Shown: piece by piece, positions 34,826-44,298 of the stretch
Numbering within the stretch: the stretch's first letter is position 1
How the letters are laid out: each line of letters begins with the position of its first letter
NCBI GenBank assembly: GCA_963771715.1
Contig: CAVYUQ010000014.1
Coordinates: 141,304 to 205,303, forward strand
DNA from: JACVRW01 sp963771715
GTDB taxonomy: Bacteria > Actinomycetota > Thermoleophilia > Solirubrobacterales > Thermoleophilaceae
Length of the DNA: 64,000 nt
Direction: 5' to 3'
The notes under the pieces: generated by a model
The model's input: only the letters and a program-made list of their open reading frames with translations
The model's database searches: none
Told to the model about the DNA's origin: nothing
Translations under genes and position numbers: made by a program

Positions 34826-36497
34826 CGCCGCGGACGCTACTGCTCGCGTCCTCGCGGTTCAGCACTGTCAGGAAGGCCGCCACCACCCGCGAGTCGAACT
34901 GATCGCCCGAGCAGCGCAGGAGCTCGGCGCGGGCTGCGCGTTCGTCCATGCCGGGGCGGTAGACGCGGTCGGCCGTCATGGCCTCGTACGCGTCGGCCAC
35001 GGCGAGGATCTTCGCTTCGAGCGGGATCTCCGCGTCGGCGAGGCCGCACGGGTAGCCCTTCCCGTCGGGACGCTCGTGGTGCGCGAGCACCCACTCGCGG
35101 ATGTCCTCGAGCCCGCGGCTGTTGAGCACCTGCGCGCCGATCTCCGGATGGGTGCGGATCTCGGCGAGCTCGGTCTTGCCGAGCGGCCCGGGCTTCTGGA
35201 GGATCGCGTCCGGCAGCCCGATCTTGCCGATGTCGTGCAGGGTGCCGGCCACCTCGATCCGCTTGACGCGCTCGGGCGGCAGGCCCAGCTCGGTCGCGAT
35301 CAGCGCGCAGTAGCGGCCAACGGTCCACGAGTGCTCGGCCGTGCCGGTGTCGCGCAGGTCGAGCGCCTCGGCAAGCGAGACGAGCGTGGCGATCTGGATC
35401 TCGTCGGCGCCGCGGCCGGCCTCTGGGGCGAAGATGGCCGAGATCTCCGGGTTGAAGATCACGCAGCGGTTGCGGCCGAGGGCCTTGGCGGCGTAGAGCG
35501 CCTGGTCGGCGGCCTCGAGCACGGAGTCCGCAGAGCGGCCGTGGTCGGGGTAGGTGGCCACTCCGAAGGAGAACGTGAGCACAGCGGGATCGCCGCGGAA
35601 CTCGCGTTCGACCGCCGCGCGCATGCGCTCGGCCACGAGGTACGCCTCGTGCTCGGTCGCGCCCGGGAGCAGGATCGTGAACTCCTCGCCGCCGGTGCGC
35701 GCGATCGAGTCGGCGGTCCGGCGGAAGCGCATCAGGACCTGCCCGGCGCGCACGAGTGCCTCGTCACCGGCCTTGTGGCCGAGCCGGTCGTTCACCGACT
35801 TGAAGTAGTCGAGGTCGCCGATCACGACGCTGAGCGGCTCGCCGGACCGCACCGCGCGCTCCACCTCGGCCTGGAGCTCACGGTCCAGCGAGAGGCGGTT
35901 CTTCAGGCCTGTCAGGGTGTCGGTGAGCGCCGCCTCGGAGAGCCGGCTCACGAGCTGGGTCACGCTGTCCCGAACCGCGCGAAGCACCCCGGCGGCCGGG
36001 AAGAGGATGCCCACGAGCGTGAGCCAGCCCGCCGCGACCGCGTCCGGGGGCGTGGTGGCCACCAGGACCGCGAGGTACGCGCCGGCCATGAACGCGAGCT
36101 GCGCGGCGGCCTGGCGCGGGCTGAAGAAGTACGCCGCGTAGAGCCCGAGCCAGATGTAGAGCATCTGGCCCGACTGCGCCGGCGCTTGCACAGCGCTGAG
36201 CACGTGCACGGACACCAGGACGGTGCCGAGCAGCGTCGCGGCCTTGAGCGCACGGGGCCCGATCACGCCCGAGGTCGTGTAGAGGAGCGCCGACACGAGC
36301 GCGCACAGGACGGGGATCGCCAGGCGCCCGCCGCCGAGCCCATCCGAGTGGCTCGACAGGAACGCCACGGCACTCAGGATCAGCGCCTCGCCCGCGAAGA
36401 TGCCAGCGGCCACCCGTCCCGCCAGGCGCGGACTCGGCTCGACGGCCGGAATCGGATGATCTCGGACGTCCCCCTCCTGGTCTGAGACCGGGGACAT
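34812..36497 (-). CDS. membrane GGDEF plus HD-GYP cyclic-di-GMP protein
   Basis: A 561-aa protein. Residues about 27-185 hold five or six membrane helices. A GGDEF domain (about 190-350) has the active-site variant TGGEEFTILL and substrate region LDYFKSVNDRLGHKAGDEAL. An HD-GYP phosphodiesterase domain (about 365-545) has AEHSWTVG, TLHDIGKIGLPD and LAHHERPDGKGYP. Both synthesis and breakdown motifs appear intact, so it may switch by membrane input. It lies downstream of the YceH-like gene (31 bp) and overlaps the degenerate Nudix gene. Confidence 0.92.
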   Translation of the reverse strand: MSPVSDQEGDVRDHPIPAVEPSPRLAGRVAAGIFAGEALILSAVAFLSSHSDGLGGGRLAIPVLCALVSALLYTTSGVIGPRALKAATLLGTVLVSVHVLSAVQAPAQSGQMLYIWLGLYAAYFFSPRQAAAQLAFMAGAYLAVLVATTPPDAVAAGWLTLVGILFPAAGVLRAVRDSVTQLVSRLSEAALTDTLTGLKNRLSLDRELQAEVERAVRSGEPLSVVIGDLDYFKSVNDRLGHKAGDEALVRAGQVLMRFRRTADSIARTGGEEFTILLPGATEHEAYLVAERMRAAVEREFRGDPAVLTFSFGVATYPDHGRSADSVLEAADQALYAAKALGRNRCVIFNPEISAIFAPEAGRGADEIQIATLVSLAEALDLRDTGTAEHSWTVGRYCALIATELGLPPERVKRIEVAGTLHDIGKIGLPDAILQKPGPLGKTELAEIRTHPEIGAQVLNSRGLEDIREWVLAHHERPDGKGYPCGLADAEIPLEAKILAVADAYEAMTADRVYRPGMDERAARAELLRCSGDQFDSRVVAAFLTVLNREDASSSVRGVESA

Positions 36498-36528
36498 GGA
36501 ACCTTCTTCGGGTTCTGGCGGCGGAAAA

Positions 36529-37144
36529 TTAACCCGAGCGCTGATTGCGGAGGGCCTGCAACTCCGCCCGCAGCTCGGCGATCTGCTGCTCGAGCCGCTC
36601 GAAGCGCTGTTCCACGCCGTCGCTCGAGGCGGCTGGGGCCTCCTCCGCCGTGGGCGCGTCCTCGCTCCCGAGCAGGTGCGTATAGCGCTCCTCGCGCTGG
36701 CCGGGACGGCGTTCCAGGCGCGCGGCCAGCTGCCGCTCGATCAGCCGCTCGAGCGTGCCGCCCAGATCCTCCATGTCGGCGAAGCGATGCAGACGCTCGG
36801 TGCGCGCCTTCAGCTCGCCAGGGGTCTGCGCGCCGCGGAGCATCAGCACGTCGAGGACGGCGAGCTTCGCCGTCGTCGAGGCCAAGGGCGGCATCCAGCG
36901 TATGGCGGTACTTCATCGAGCGCCGGTTGGACCAGCTCGCGAGCGTGGCCCACTTGCGGTGGACGAGGCGGTCGATCGCGCTCCGGATCGTGTTCTCGTC
37001 GTACTCCACCACCGGGTCGCGGTTCGTGGACTGGTTGCACGCGAGCCGCAGCGCGTTGAGCGTGAGCGGATAGACGTCTGGCGTCGTGCGCTGCTTCTCG
37101 ATCAGACAGCCGACTACGCGGATCTCCACGGCATCCGGTTCCAT
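36529..37144 (-). CDS. YceH/DUF480-family protein, frameshifted near 36895
   Basis: A 204-aa protein of tandem winged helices (DUF480). ATG 37144 gives VEIRVVGCLIEKQRTTPDVY, PLTLNALRLACNQSTNRDPV and the WSNRRSMKYRH region. A one-base insertion at about 36895 moves the second half into another frame, where LASTTAKLAVLDVLMLRGAQ and TPGELKARTERLHRFAD match the family's second domain. The C-terminal helix QRFERLEQQIAELRAELQAL is a coiled coil. Function unknown. Divergent from the MFS gene (20 bp). Confidence 0.85.
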
Positions 37145-37164
37145 CGGGCTGCAATGCTCACACA

Positions 37165-38364
37165 ATGGCCGTCTACGCGCGCATTCTGCGCATGCCCGGG
37201 GTCGCGACGATCGTCGCGGCGACGGCCGTGGGTCGCCTTCCGATCGGCATCACCGGCCTAGCGATCCTGCTCTACGTGCAGGAGGTGAGTGGCTCCTTTG
37301 CCGCCGCCGGAGCCTGCGCGGGCGCGCTCGCGCTGGGCAGCGCGGCGGGTGCTCCGCTCCAGGGCAGGCTGATCGACTGGCGCGGCGAGCGGGCTCTGCT
37401 GCCGCTCGCCTTCGTGCACGCGGGCGGGCTGCTCGTGGTCTGGGCGCTCGGAGCCGCCGATGCCCCGCCCGCCGTGCTGGCCTCCGCCGCGTTCGCGACC
37501 GGGGCGGCGATCCCGCCGGTGTCGTCGGTGCTGCGGTCGCGCTGGCCGCTGCTGCTCTCCGGGCAGCCCGAGCTGATCCCGAGCGCCTACGCGCTCGACT
37601 CCGTGCTGATCGAGCTGATCTTCGTGGTCGGACCGCTGCTCACGACGGTCGTCGTGGCCACCGTGGGGCCCGAGTACGCTCTGGCCGTCTCGGCTGCCTG
37701 CGTGCTCGGCGGGACCTTCATGCTGCTCGTCGGGCTGCGCGGACGCGGCCGCCCGGAGGCGCCGCGGGCGGGCTCGCGCCGCTTCGGACTCGGGGCCCTC
37801 GCGGCCCCAGGTCTCCGCACCCTCGTGCTCGCCAGCCTGCCCGCGGGCTTCGCGTTCGGGGCGATCGAGGTGGTGCTGCCCGCGTTCAGCGCCGAGGAGG
37901 GCCAGCGGGAGCTGGGCGGCGTGCTGCTCGCCGTATGGGCCAGCGCCAGCGCGGTCGCCGGCCTCGTCTACGGCGCGCGCCCGCCGCGCTCGCCGCTCGC
38001 CGCCGTCCACCTCCGGCTCGCGTGCGTGCTTCCGATCGCGACGGCGGTGCTGTTCGCCGCGAGCTCGCCGCTCACCATGGCGCTGCTCGTGGTGATCATG
38101 GGGCTGCCGATCGCGCCGTTGATCGCCTCGCGCAACCAGCTCGTCGAGCGAGTGGCCCCGCCGGGCACGGCCACCGAGGCATTCACCTGGCCGCTCACGG
38201 CGCTCGTGGCCGGCGTCGCGCTCGGAGCGGGCGTGGGCGGCGCCCTCGTCGAGTCGCACTCGTGGTCGGCGGCGGTCCTCGCAGCGGTGGCTGTTTCGGC
38301 GGCCGGAGCCGCGCTGCTCGTGGCGCGGCGCGACACGCTGGCGCCACGCAGCTTCGCCGCATAG
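37165..38364 (+). CDS. MFS transporter
   Basis: A 399-aa polytopic membrane protein with about twelve hydrophobic helices. The loop 2-3 motif appears as APLQGRLIDWRGERALLPL, the MFS-type G-x3-D-R-x-G-R/K variant (RLIDWRGER). Central cytoplasmic loop RGRGRPEAPRAGSRRFG. It resembles drug/metabolite efflux members of GC-rich actinobacteria. The substrate cannot be inferred. ATG at 37165; 12 bp upstream of the SRPBCC gene. Confidence 0.88.
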   Translation: MAVYARILRMPGVATIVAATAVGRLPIGITGLAILLYVQEVSGSFAAAGACAGALALGSAAGAPLQGRLIDWRGERALLPLAFVHAGGLLVVWALGAADAPPAVLASAAFATGAAIPPVSSVLRSRWPLLLSGQPELIPSAYALDSVLIELIFVVGPLLTTVVVATVGPEYALAVSAACVLGGTFMLLVGLRGRGRPEAPRAGSRRFGLGALAAPGLRTLVLASLPAGFAFGAIEVVLPAFSAEEGQRELGGVLLAVWASASAVAGLVYGARPPRSPLAAVHLRLACVLPIATAVLFAASSPLTMALLVVIMGLPIAPLIASRNQLVERVAPPGTATEAFTWPLTALVAGVALGAGVGGALVESHSWSAAVLAAVAVSAAGAALLVARRDTLAPRSFAA

Positions 38365-38375
38365 TCTGCCGGGCC

Positions 38376-38822
38376 ATGGGAAACATCAGCGGTGAGCGCT
38401 CCGTCGAGATCAATGCCCCGATTGAGCGCTGCTACGAGATCGCCTCCGATATCGCCAACGCGCCCGAGTGGCAGGGCTCGCTCAAGGACGTGGAGGTCCT
38501 CGAGCGCGACGGCGAGAAACGCGCCACGCTGGTCGAGACCGAGTCGGACGCGAAGGTGAAGACGGTTCGCTCCACTCTGCGCTTCTCCTACGAGAAGCCG
38601 ACGTCGATCCGCTGGGTCCAGGAGAAGGGAGAGACGAAGTCGCTCACCGGATCGTGGACGTTCGAGGATCTCGGCGACGGCCGGACGCGGGCCACGTACG
38701 CGCTCGAGGCCGACCCCGGGCGCATGCTCGGGCTGCTCCTGCGCGGGCCGGCCGAGTCGAAGGTGCGCGACTTCCTGATCGGCGACGCCGCCGAGGGCCT
38801 GAAGCAGCGCGCGGAGACCTGA
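38376..38822 (+). CDS. SRPBCC-family (START-like) protein
   Basis: A 148-aa helix-grip-fold protein (polyketide cyclase/dehydrase and lipid-transport superfamily). It starts ISGERSVEINAPIERCYEIA, the usual first strand and helix, and ends in a long amphipathic helix (FLIGDAAEGLKQRAE). Such proteins bind hydrophobic ligands. It sits between the MFS transporter and a cupin, 3 bp before the latter, so the three are likely co-transcribed. Confidence 0.85.
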   Translation: MGNISGERSVEINAPIERCYEIASDIANAPEWQGSLKDVEVLERDGEKRATLVETESDAKVKTVRSTLRFSYEKPTSIRWVQEKGETKSLTGSWTFEDLGDGRTRATYALEADPGRMLGLLLRGPAESKVRDFLIGDAAEGLKQRAET

Positions 38823-38825
38823 GCG

Positions 38826-39224
38826 ATGGCCGCGTACACGCGCGTGAACCTGAAGTCCGACGTCGAGGACATGGCGCCGCAGTTCGGCATGGAGGGGATC
38901 GAGGCCCACTTCGCGAGGAAGAACCTCGAGCTCGAGAACTCGGGCCTGAGCAACTTCCGCCTCGGGCCCGGCTACCGCACCCCGTTCGGCCACACCCACT
39001 CCGAGCAGGAGGAGATCTATGTGGTGGTCACGGGGAGCGCGCGCGTGGCCATCGGCGACGACGTCGTCGAGCTCGGCGAGTGGGACGCCGTCCGCATTCC
39101 CGTCGGCACGATGCATGCCATGGAGGGGGGTTCGGACGGTGCGGAGATCCTCGCGTTCGGCGCGCCCAACACGGACAACCAGGACGCCGAGATGCACCCG
39201 GGCTGGTGGCCCGAGTCCGGCTAG
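38826..39224 (+). CDS. cupin-domain protein
   Basis: A 132-aa single-domain cupin. Metal-binding motif 1 reads PGYRTPFGHTHSEQEEIYVV (HxHx3-4E) with TGSARVAIGDDVVELGEWDA between, and motif 2 IPVGTMHAMEGG contributes the last His. Likely a small metal-dependent enzyme or sensor. It follows the SRPBCC gene by 3 bp and ends 4 bp inside the convergent SnoaL gene. Confidence 0.88.
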   Translation: MAAYTRVNLKSDVEDMAPQFGMEGIEAHFARKNLELENSGLSNFRLGPGYRTPFGHTHSEQEEIYVVVTGSARVAIGDDVVELGEWDAVRIPVGTMHAMEGGSDGAEILAFGAPNTDNQDAEMHPGWWPESG

Positions 39225-39613
39225 CGCAGCGACTGCCTCGCCGACTCGAGGTCCAGGAACGGTTCGATCCGCGTGACCTTGCCGTCGACCACGGTGTGGA
39301 CGACGACCGTCTCGAGCTCCACGTCGAGCCCGCTCGAGACGCCGCGCCCGGCGAGACGGCTCCGGCTCAGCACGTGCTCGCCCTCCGGGATCAGCTCGAA
39401 CGCCTCGTAGCTGATCGCCTCGAGCATGCCGTCGAAGCCCGCGAAATAGCGGAGCGCGCCGTCGTGGCCGTGGTAGGTGTCCGGCTCGGCGGAGAGCTCG
39501 GGACGGATCACGATCACGAGCTCTTCGTCCAGCACCTCGAGCGCGGCATCCATGCCGCCGCTCTCGTAGAGCTCGAACAGCCTGCGCACGACCTCGACGT
39601 TCGAGTCGCTCAT
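39221..39613 (-). CDS. SnoaL-like (NTF2 fold) protein
   Basis: A 130-aa NTF2-like protein: NVEVVRRLFELYESGGMDAA at the start, VLDEELVIVIRPEL, YHGHDGALRYFAGFDGML and GKVTRIEPFLDLESA at the end. This is the ordinary SnoaL_2 pattern; members are ligand-binding or isomerase-like and a specific reaction cannot be assigned. ATG 39613; divergent from the monooxygenase with 37 bp between. Confidence 0.85.
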   Translation of the reverse strand: MSDSNVEVVRRLFELYESGGMDAALEVLDEELVIVIRPELSAEPDTYHGHDGALRYFAGFDGMLEAISYEAFELIPEGEHVLSRSRLAGRGVSSGLDVELETVVVHTVVDGKVTRIEPFLDLESARQSLR

Positions 39614-39650
39614 GGCGCCCACGATAGACCGCTCGGATAGCGTTCCGCCG

Positions 39651-41160
39651 GTGAACGAGACGCACGTGTACGAGGTCGCGATCGTGGGCGCCGGCTTCGG
39701 CGGACTCGGGATGGCGATCCGGATGAAGCAGGCGGGCATGCACGACTTCGTCCTGCATCGAGCGCGGGGACGACGTGGGCGGGACATGGTGGGCGAACAG
39801 CTACCCCGGCTGCCAGTGCGACATCCCGTCGAACCTCTACTCGTTCTCGTTCGCGCCCAACCCGAACTGGGATCGCGCATATCCGATGCGCGACCAGATC
39901 CTCGAGTACCTGCACGACTGTGCGGAGCGCTTCGGGATCCCGCCGCACACTCGGCTGAACTCCGAGCTGCTCGAGGCCACCTGGGTCGCGGACGAGCAGC
40001 GCTGGGAGCTCGAGACGGCGAGCGGCCCGCTCGCGGCGCGCGTGCTCGTGGCCGCCCCGGGGCTCCTCAGCGAGCCGTCGAGCCCGGCGCTTCCCGGGCT
40101 CGAGCGCTTCCGCGGCAACGCCTTCCACACCGCCGAGTGGGACCACTCGGATGACCTGACCGGCAAGCGCGTCGCCCTGCTCGGCTCGGGCGCCACGGGC
40201 GTGCAGGTGGTGCCCGAGATCCAGCCGCGGGTGGCGAAGCTCCATCTCTTCCAGCGGACGCCGCCGTGGGTGATCCCCCACACCGACCATGCGGTCGCGC
40301 GGGGCATGCGCGAGCTCTACCGCCGCGTGCCCCCGCTTCAGAAACTGTCGCGGGGCCTCGTCTACACGCTTCGCGAGAGCCTGGCGGTCGGCATCACCCG
40401 CGACAGGCGCTTTCTGAAGGCCCCGGAGCTGAACGCGCGGCTCCACCTGCGCCGGCAGGTGCCGGATCCCGAGCTGCGCAGGCGGCTGACGCCGGAGTAC
40501 GAGGTCTTCTGCAAGCGCATCATCCTCTCGAGCAAGTGGTATCCGGCCATCCAGGAGCCCAACGTGGACATCGTGAGCTCCGGCGTGGAGGAGGTGCGCG
40601 AGCACTCGATCGTCGATGGCGACGGCGTCGAGCGTGAGATCGACACGCTGATCTTCGCCACGGGGTTCAAGCCCGCGGAGCTACCGATCGCCGACCGCAT
40701 CCGCGGCCGCGAGGGCAGCTCGCTGGCCGAGGTCTGGAACGGCAGCCCCGAGGCCTACCTCGGCACCACGGTCGCGGGCTTCCCGAACCTGCTGTTCCTC
40801 TACGGCCCGAACCTGAACCTGGGCCACAGCTCGATCGTCTACATGCTCGAGTCGCAGATCGCGTACGCCATGGACGCACTGCGCACGATGCAGCTGCGCG
40901 GCGCCGCCGAGTTCGACGTGCGCCCCGAGGCCCAGGCCGCCTACAACGAGGAGCTCCAGGAGCGCCTGTCACAGACCGTCTGGAACACCGGCGGCTGCGG
41001 CAGCTGGTACTTCGACCGCAACGGCCGCAACTCGATCCAGTGGCCCGGCTTCACCTTCGAGTTCCGCCGCCGCACGCGCCGCTTCGACGCCGCGGCCTAC
41101 CGGCTGGCTCCGGCCGCGCGGGCTACCTCCCGCGCGGCTTCGGGGGCGCCGGCAGCGTGA
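39651..41160 (+). CDS. flavin-containing (Baeyer-Villiger-type) monooxygenase, frameshifted near 39756
   Basis: A 502-aa FAD/NADPH monooxygenase. GTG 39651 gives VYEVAIVGAGFGGLGMAIRM (FAD Rossmann). After HDFVL one extra base breaks the frame; removing it gives IERGDDVGGTWWANSYPGCQ, the family GGTWW...YPG block. The BVMO fingerprint FRGNAFHTAEWDH, the NADPH Rossmann LLGSGATGVQVVPEI and the FATGF motif follow. It would oxidise ketones, sulfides or similar hydrophobic substrates. The end overlaps the convergent secreted-protein gene by 38 bp. Confidence 0.92.
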
Positions 41161-43003
41161 CCTTGTAGACGTCGATCGTGTTGCGGCCGGCCTCGCCGAG
41201 GCTGAAGTCGCCCGTGGCTCCGTAGTAGGTGAACGTGCCGTTCTTGTTCGGCTGCACCTTGAAGATCGCGGAGACCCACTCGTTCGAGTTCGCCGGGATG
41301 AACCAGCCCGCCTCCTTGAAGTCGAGCGTGCCGTCGCGGTTCTCGGTGAAGTCGATCACCTGCGTGCCCTGCGAGTACCAGGCCATGAAGATCCGGTTCT
41401 GACCCGGGATCTGGTGCATCACGTGGGCGGTGCAGACGGTGGCCTGCGCCTTAGTCCGTACCTGCGCTCGGTAGATCGCCTTCTCGCCGCTCGACGTCCG
41501 GGCGTAGGGCTCCCAGGCCTCCTCGGGCGAGCTCGGCATCGTGGTCTGGAGCTTCGAGACGTCGTACGCGTGCACGCCCCCGTTGCCGTGCGGGTTGTCC
41601 ACGCCCGGCGCGCAGGTGGCACCCGGAGGCAGCACGCCGCCGCCGCGCTCGTCGGTGGCGAGCAGGTAGCGGCCCGACGCGGTCAGCTCGGCCTCGTGGT
41701 CGAAGTCAACGTCCTCGGTCGACGGATACTGGATCTCGCCGGTTGCGTTGCGGCCCTGGTGGTGGACGCTGCCGAGATACCGAACGCCCGCTAGCGACGG
41801 CGCGCCGGAGGCGAGCCAGTTCGGGATGTTCAGGTCCTCGGTGCCCTCACCGGTGCCGTCCAGGCAGTCGGTAACCATCGCGCCGGTCGTGAACGGGGCG
41901 GTGGACAGGCTGCCACGCACGCGGCACGACAGCGGCGTGCCGCGGGGCTTGTCGTCGAGCGGCGTCTTCGTGCCGCGGTTGTCGAACGCGCCGCTCATGT
42001 CGAACACGAGCAGGGCGGCGCCGCTGCCGCATGTGAGCCGGTCGTTGGCGTAGACCTCGAGCTCGTGGCAGCCGTAGATCGCGTCCGTGTTCGTGTGTCC
42101 GAGCGCGATGTCGGCGCTCGGCCAGCGGTAGCGGTAGACCACCGGCCGGCACGCGAGCCGCTTCTCGGCGATGGTCGTACCCGCCGGGAAGTACATGCAC
42201 GAGGACATGTCGACGACCTCGAAGCCGTCGAGGTTGAAGCGCTGGCTGCTGGCCGGATTCTCGTTCGTGCGGTTGCCGTTGGCATCGACGCTGACGCTGT
42301 CGGACGTGACCGAGTACGCGATGTGCGGGCGCTTCGGATCCACGTTCACGGTGTGCGACTCACCGGTGTGGCTGGTGAGCCCGATCTCCTTCGGCTTCGA
42401 CACCGTGGTCACGTCCACCAGCTCGAGGCCGCCACGCGGCTGCGTCTCGGTGCCGAACCCGCTCGAGTCGTGGCAGCGTCCCCGCTGGTCGGTCGCGTCG
42501 ACGAGCAGCTGCGCGTCCATCTTCACGGCTGCCGGGTTTGTCGCGTTCAGGATCGTGCCACCCTTCGGGGTCGCCTCGACGTCGTGCTGAAGACCCAGCG
42601 CAGACTGCGGGTTGCTCGGACAGGTGGCCGATGGATGGCCGGCCACGAACTTCGGCGACGACGACGTGACCTGCCCGCCCTGGGTGAGCTGCACGATCGA
42701 CTGGCCACCGCCGTTGGGGCCCATCGCGAGCGTGCCGACCGAAGCGAAGGTCTCACCGCCCTGCGTGAAGTAGTCGATGTCGGTGTGTGGGTTGCCCGTG
42801 GGGATCGAGCCCAGGAGCTCCCAGTTCGCCCCCTGGCCGCCCGAGCTGAAGACTGGCGACGGCGGAGCGGTCGGCGCAAAGGCCGGCATCGGATGGTCGT
42901 AGTACGCCTTGAGCCAGGCCTTCAGACCATGACCCGCGGACGCGGTGCCCGGAAAGGCGAAAACGAACGCGATCACGGCCAGCAACACCAACTTGCGCGA
43001 CAT
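41123..43003 (-). CDS. large secreted protein of unknown function
   Basis: A 626-aa exported protein. ATG 43003 has GGGGGGAG 9 nt upstream, then a signal peptide MSRKLVLLAVIAFVFAFPG ending TASA. The body is beta-rich, with paired cysteines (CPSNPQ, GRCHDSSG, SCMYF, TCGSG, TDCLDG, TCAPG) and repeated strand motifs such as LVDVTTVSKPKEIGLTSHTG and FEVVDMSSC. That resembles LVIVD or beta-propeller secreted proteins of Thermoleophilia. A His/Asp-rich segment, VHHQGRNATGEI, lies mid-protein. No catalytic site is recognised. Confidence 0.8.
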   Translation of the reverse strand: MSRKLVLLAVIAFVFAFPGTASAGHGLKAWLKAYYDHPMPAFAPTAPPSPVFSSGGQGANWELLGSIPTGNPHTDIDYFTQGGETFASVGTLAMGPNGGGQSIVQLTQGGQVTSSSPKFVAGHPSATCPSNPQSALGLQHDVEATPKGGTILNATNPAAVKMDAQLLVDATDQRGRCHDSSGFGTETQPRGGLELVDVTTVSKPKEIGLTSHTGESHTVNVDPKRPHIAYSVTSDSVSVDANGNRTNENPASSQRFNLDGFEVVDMSSCMYFPAGTTIAEKRLACRPVVYRYRWPSADIALGHTNTDAIYGCHELEVYANDRLTCGSGAALLVFDMSGAFDNRGTKTPLDDKPRGTPLSCRVRGSLSTAPFTTGAMVTDCLDGTGEGTEDLNIPNWLASGAPSLAGVRYLGSVHHQGRNATGEIQYPSTEDVDFDHEAELTASGRYLLATDERGGGVLPPGATCAPGVDNPHGNGGVHAYDVSKLQTTMPSSPEEAWEPYARTSSGEKAIYRAQVRTKAQATVCTAHVMHQIPGQNRIFMAWYSQGTQVIDFTENRDGTLDFKEAGWFIPANSNEWVSAIFKVQPNKNGTFTYYGATGDFSLGEAGRNTIDVYKVTLPAPPKPRGR

Positions 43004-43153
43004 GAAGGACAACTCCCCCCGGTGTAGACGTCGGCTCCCTATAACGCGAGCGATACCCGGATCTTGCGTCCGTATATCCCCAAGCTACCCGAGCGTTGCC
43101 GTGTTCCATCCCGCAGCGATCCACCCGCTCACGCCCGGAGGCCCGCATACGCG

Positions 43154-43258
43154 ATGCTCAAAGTTGGCGCGATCGGCAGCATCGTCGCGCTGCGCCTCGC
43201 CCTGACGCGGCGCAGTCGCCGTCAGGAGGAGGCCGCGGCCGAGCACCAGGCTCGCTGA
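43154..43258 (+). CDS. possible 34-aa membrane/basic micro-protein
   Basis: ATG 43154 encodes a short hydrophobic stretch (MLKVGAIGSIVALRLAL) then TRRSRRQEEAAAEHQAR. It lies between the secreted-protein and Rieske genes, 25 bp before the latter, and might be co-transcribed with it. Its length and weak ribosome site make chance coding quite possible. Confidence 0.3.
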   Translation: MLKVGAIGSIVALRLALTRRSRRQEEAAAEHQAR

Positions 43259-43283
43259 ACGCCGCGCGGTTAGGCTGCGCCCG

Positions 43284-44297
43284 TTGACGGAGACGCTGCC
43301 GTACAGCTGGTACACCGACGCTGAGGTGTTCGCTCGCGAGCGCGAACGGCTCTTCGAGCACAGCTGGCTCTACGCGGGGCACCTCGGACAGCTCGCCGAG
43401 CCGGGCTCGTACTTCACCCTGCGAGCGGGCAAGGTGCCGCTCGTGGTGGTGCGCGACCGCGAGGGTCACTTGCACGCGTTCGTGAACGTGTGCAGGCACC
43501 GCGGCTCGGAGGTGATGGCCGGCTCCGGCAGCTGCACGACGCTTCAGTGCCCGTACCACGCGTGGACCTACGGGCTCGACGGCGCTTTACGCGCCGCGCC
43601 TCGCGCCGAGGCGGACCCAGACTTCGACCGCGAGCCGCTCGGCCTCCGCGCAGCGCAGGTGGGCACCTGGGGTCCGTTCATCTTCGTGAACGCCGATGCC
43701 GCGGCGCCACCGCTCGCCGACACACTCGGCCCGCTGCCCGAGATCGTCGCCCGGGGTGGCGTTGACGTAGACGAGCTGGAGTTCCACAGCCGCGGCTCCT
43801 ACTCGCTGCAGACGAACTGGAAGGTCGCCGTGGAGAACTACCTCGAGTGCTACCACTGCGCAGTCGCCCATCCCGGGTTCACCGAGCTGATCGACGTGGC
43901 GCCCGACTCATACCGTCTCGAGCGCCACGCGACATTCGCGAGCCACTACGCCCCCACGCGCGACGGCAGCGCCGAAGGCCAGTTCCACCTGATCTGGCCG
44001 GGCACAAAGGTGAACATCTGGCCGGGGCACGCGAACCTCTCGATCGGACGACTGGTGCCGGTCGAGACGGGAGTCACCGAGGGTTTCCTCGACTACTTCT
44101 TCGCGCCCGAGCCCGACCCGGACTGGCTCGGGGACTTCTTCGGGCTCGACAGCCAGGTGGGCGCTGAGGACCGGGAGCTCGTGGAATCCGTGCAGCGAGG
44201 CATGCGCTCCGGCGCATTCGAGCACGGCCGACTGATGCTGCCGAGCGAGGAACTGATCGGCGAGTTCCAAAGCTGGGTGGCCGGCCGGCTGGCGTAG
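43284..44297 (+). CDS. Rieske non-heme iron oxygenase, alpha-type subunit
   Basis: A 337-aa aromatic-ring-hydroxylating-type oxygenase. The Rieske [2Fe-2S] ligands are C70-x-H72 (VNVCRHRG) and C89-xx-H92 (QCPYHAWTYG). The mononuclear iron site is in NWKVAVENYLECYHCAVAHP (H191, H196). A C-terminal RHO_alpha_C region follows. TTG at 43284 is the apparent start. No ferredoxin, reductase or beta subunit is adjacent, so it would use partners encoded elsewhere. Choline monooxygenase-like and stachydrine-type demethylases share this single-subunit form. Confidence 0.88.
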   Translation: MTETLPYSWYTDAEVFARERERLFEHSWLYAGHLGQLAEPGSYFTLRAGKVPLVVVRDREGHLHAFVNVCRHRGSEVMAGSGSCTTLQCPYHAWTYGLDGALRAAPRAEADPDFDREPLGLRAAQVGTWGPFIFVNADAAAPPLADTLGPLPEIVARGGVDVDELEFHSRGSYSLQTNWKVAVENYLECYHCAVAHPGFTELIDVAPDSYRLERHATFASHYAPTRDGSAEGQFHLIWPGTKVNIWPGHANLSIGRLVPVETGVTEGFLDYFFAPEPDPDWLGDFFGLDSQVGAEDRELVESVQRGMRSGAFEHGRLMLPSEELIGEFQSWVAGRLA

Positions 44298-44298
44298 C

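Noticed and set aside
34581..36485. 634-codon plus-strand frame opposite the GGDEF/HD-GYP gene
   Set aside because: His/Arg/Gly-rich antisense sequence with no motif; the minus-strand gene has intact GGEEF and HD-GYP signatures.
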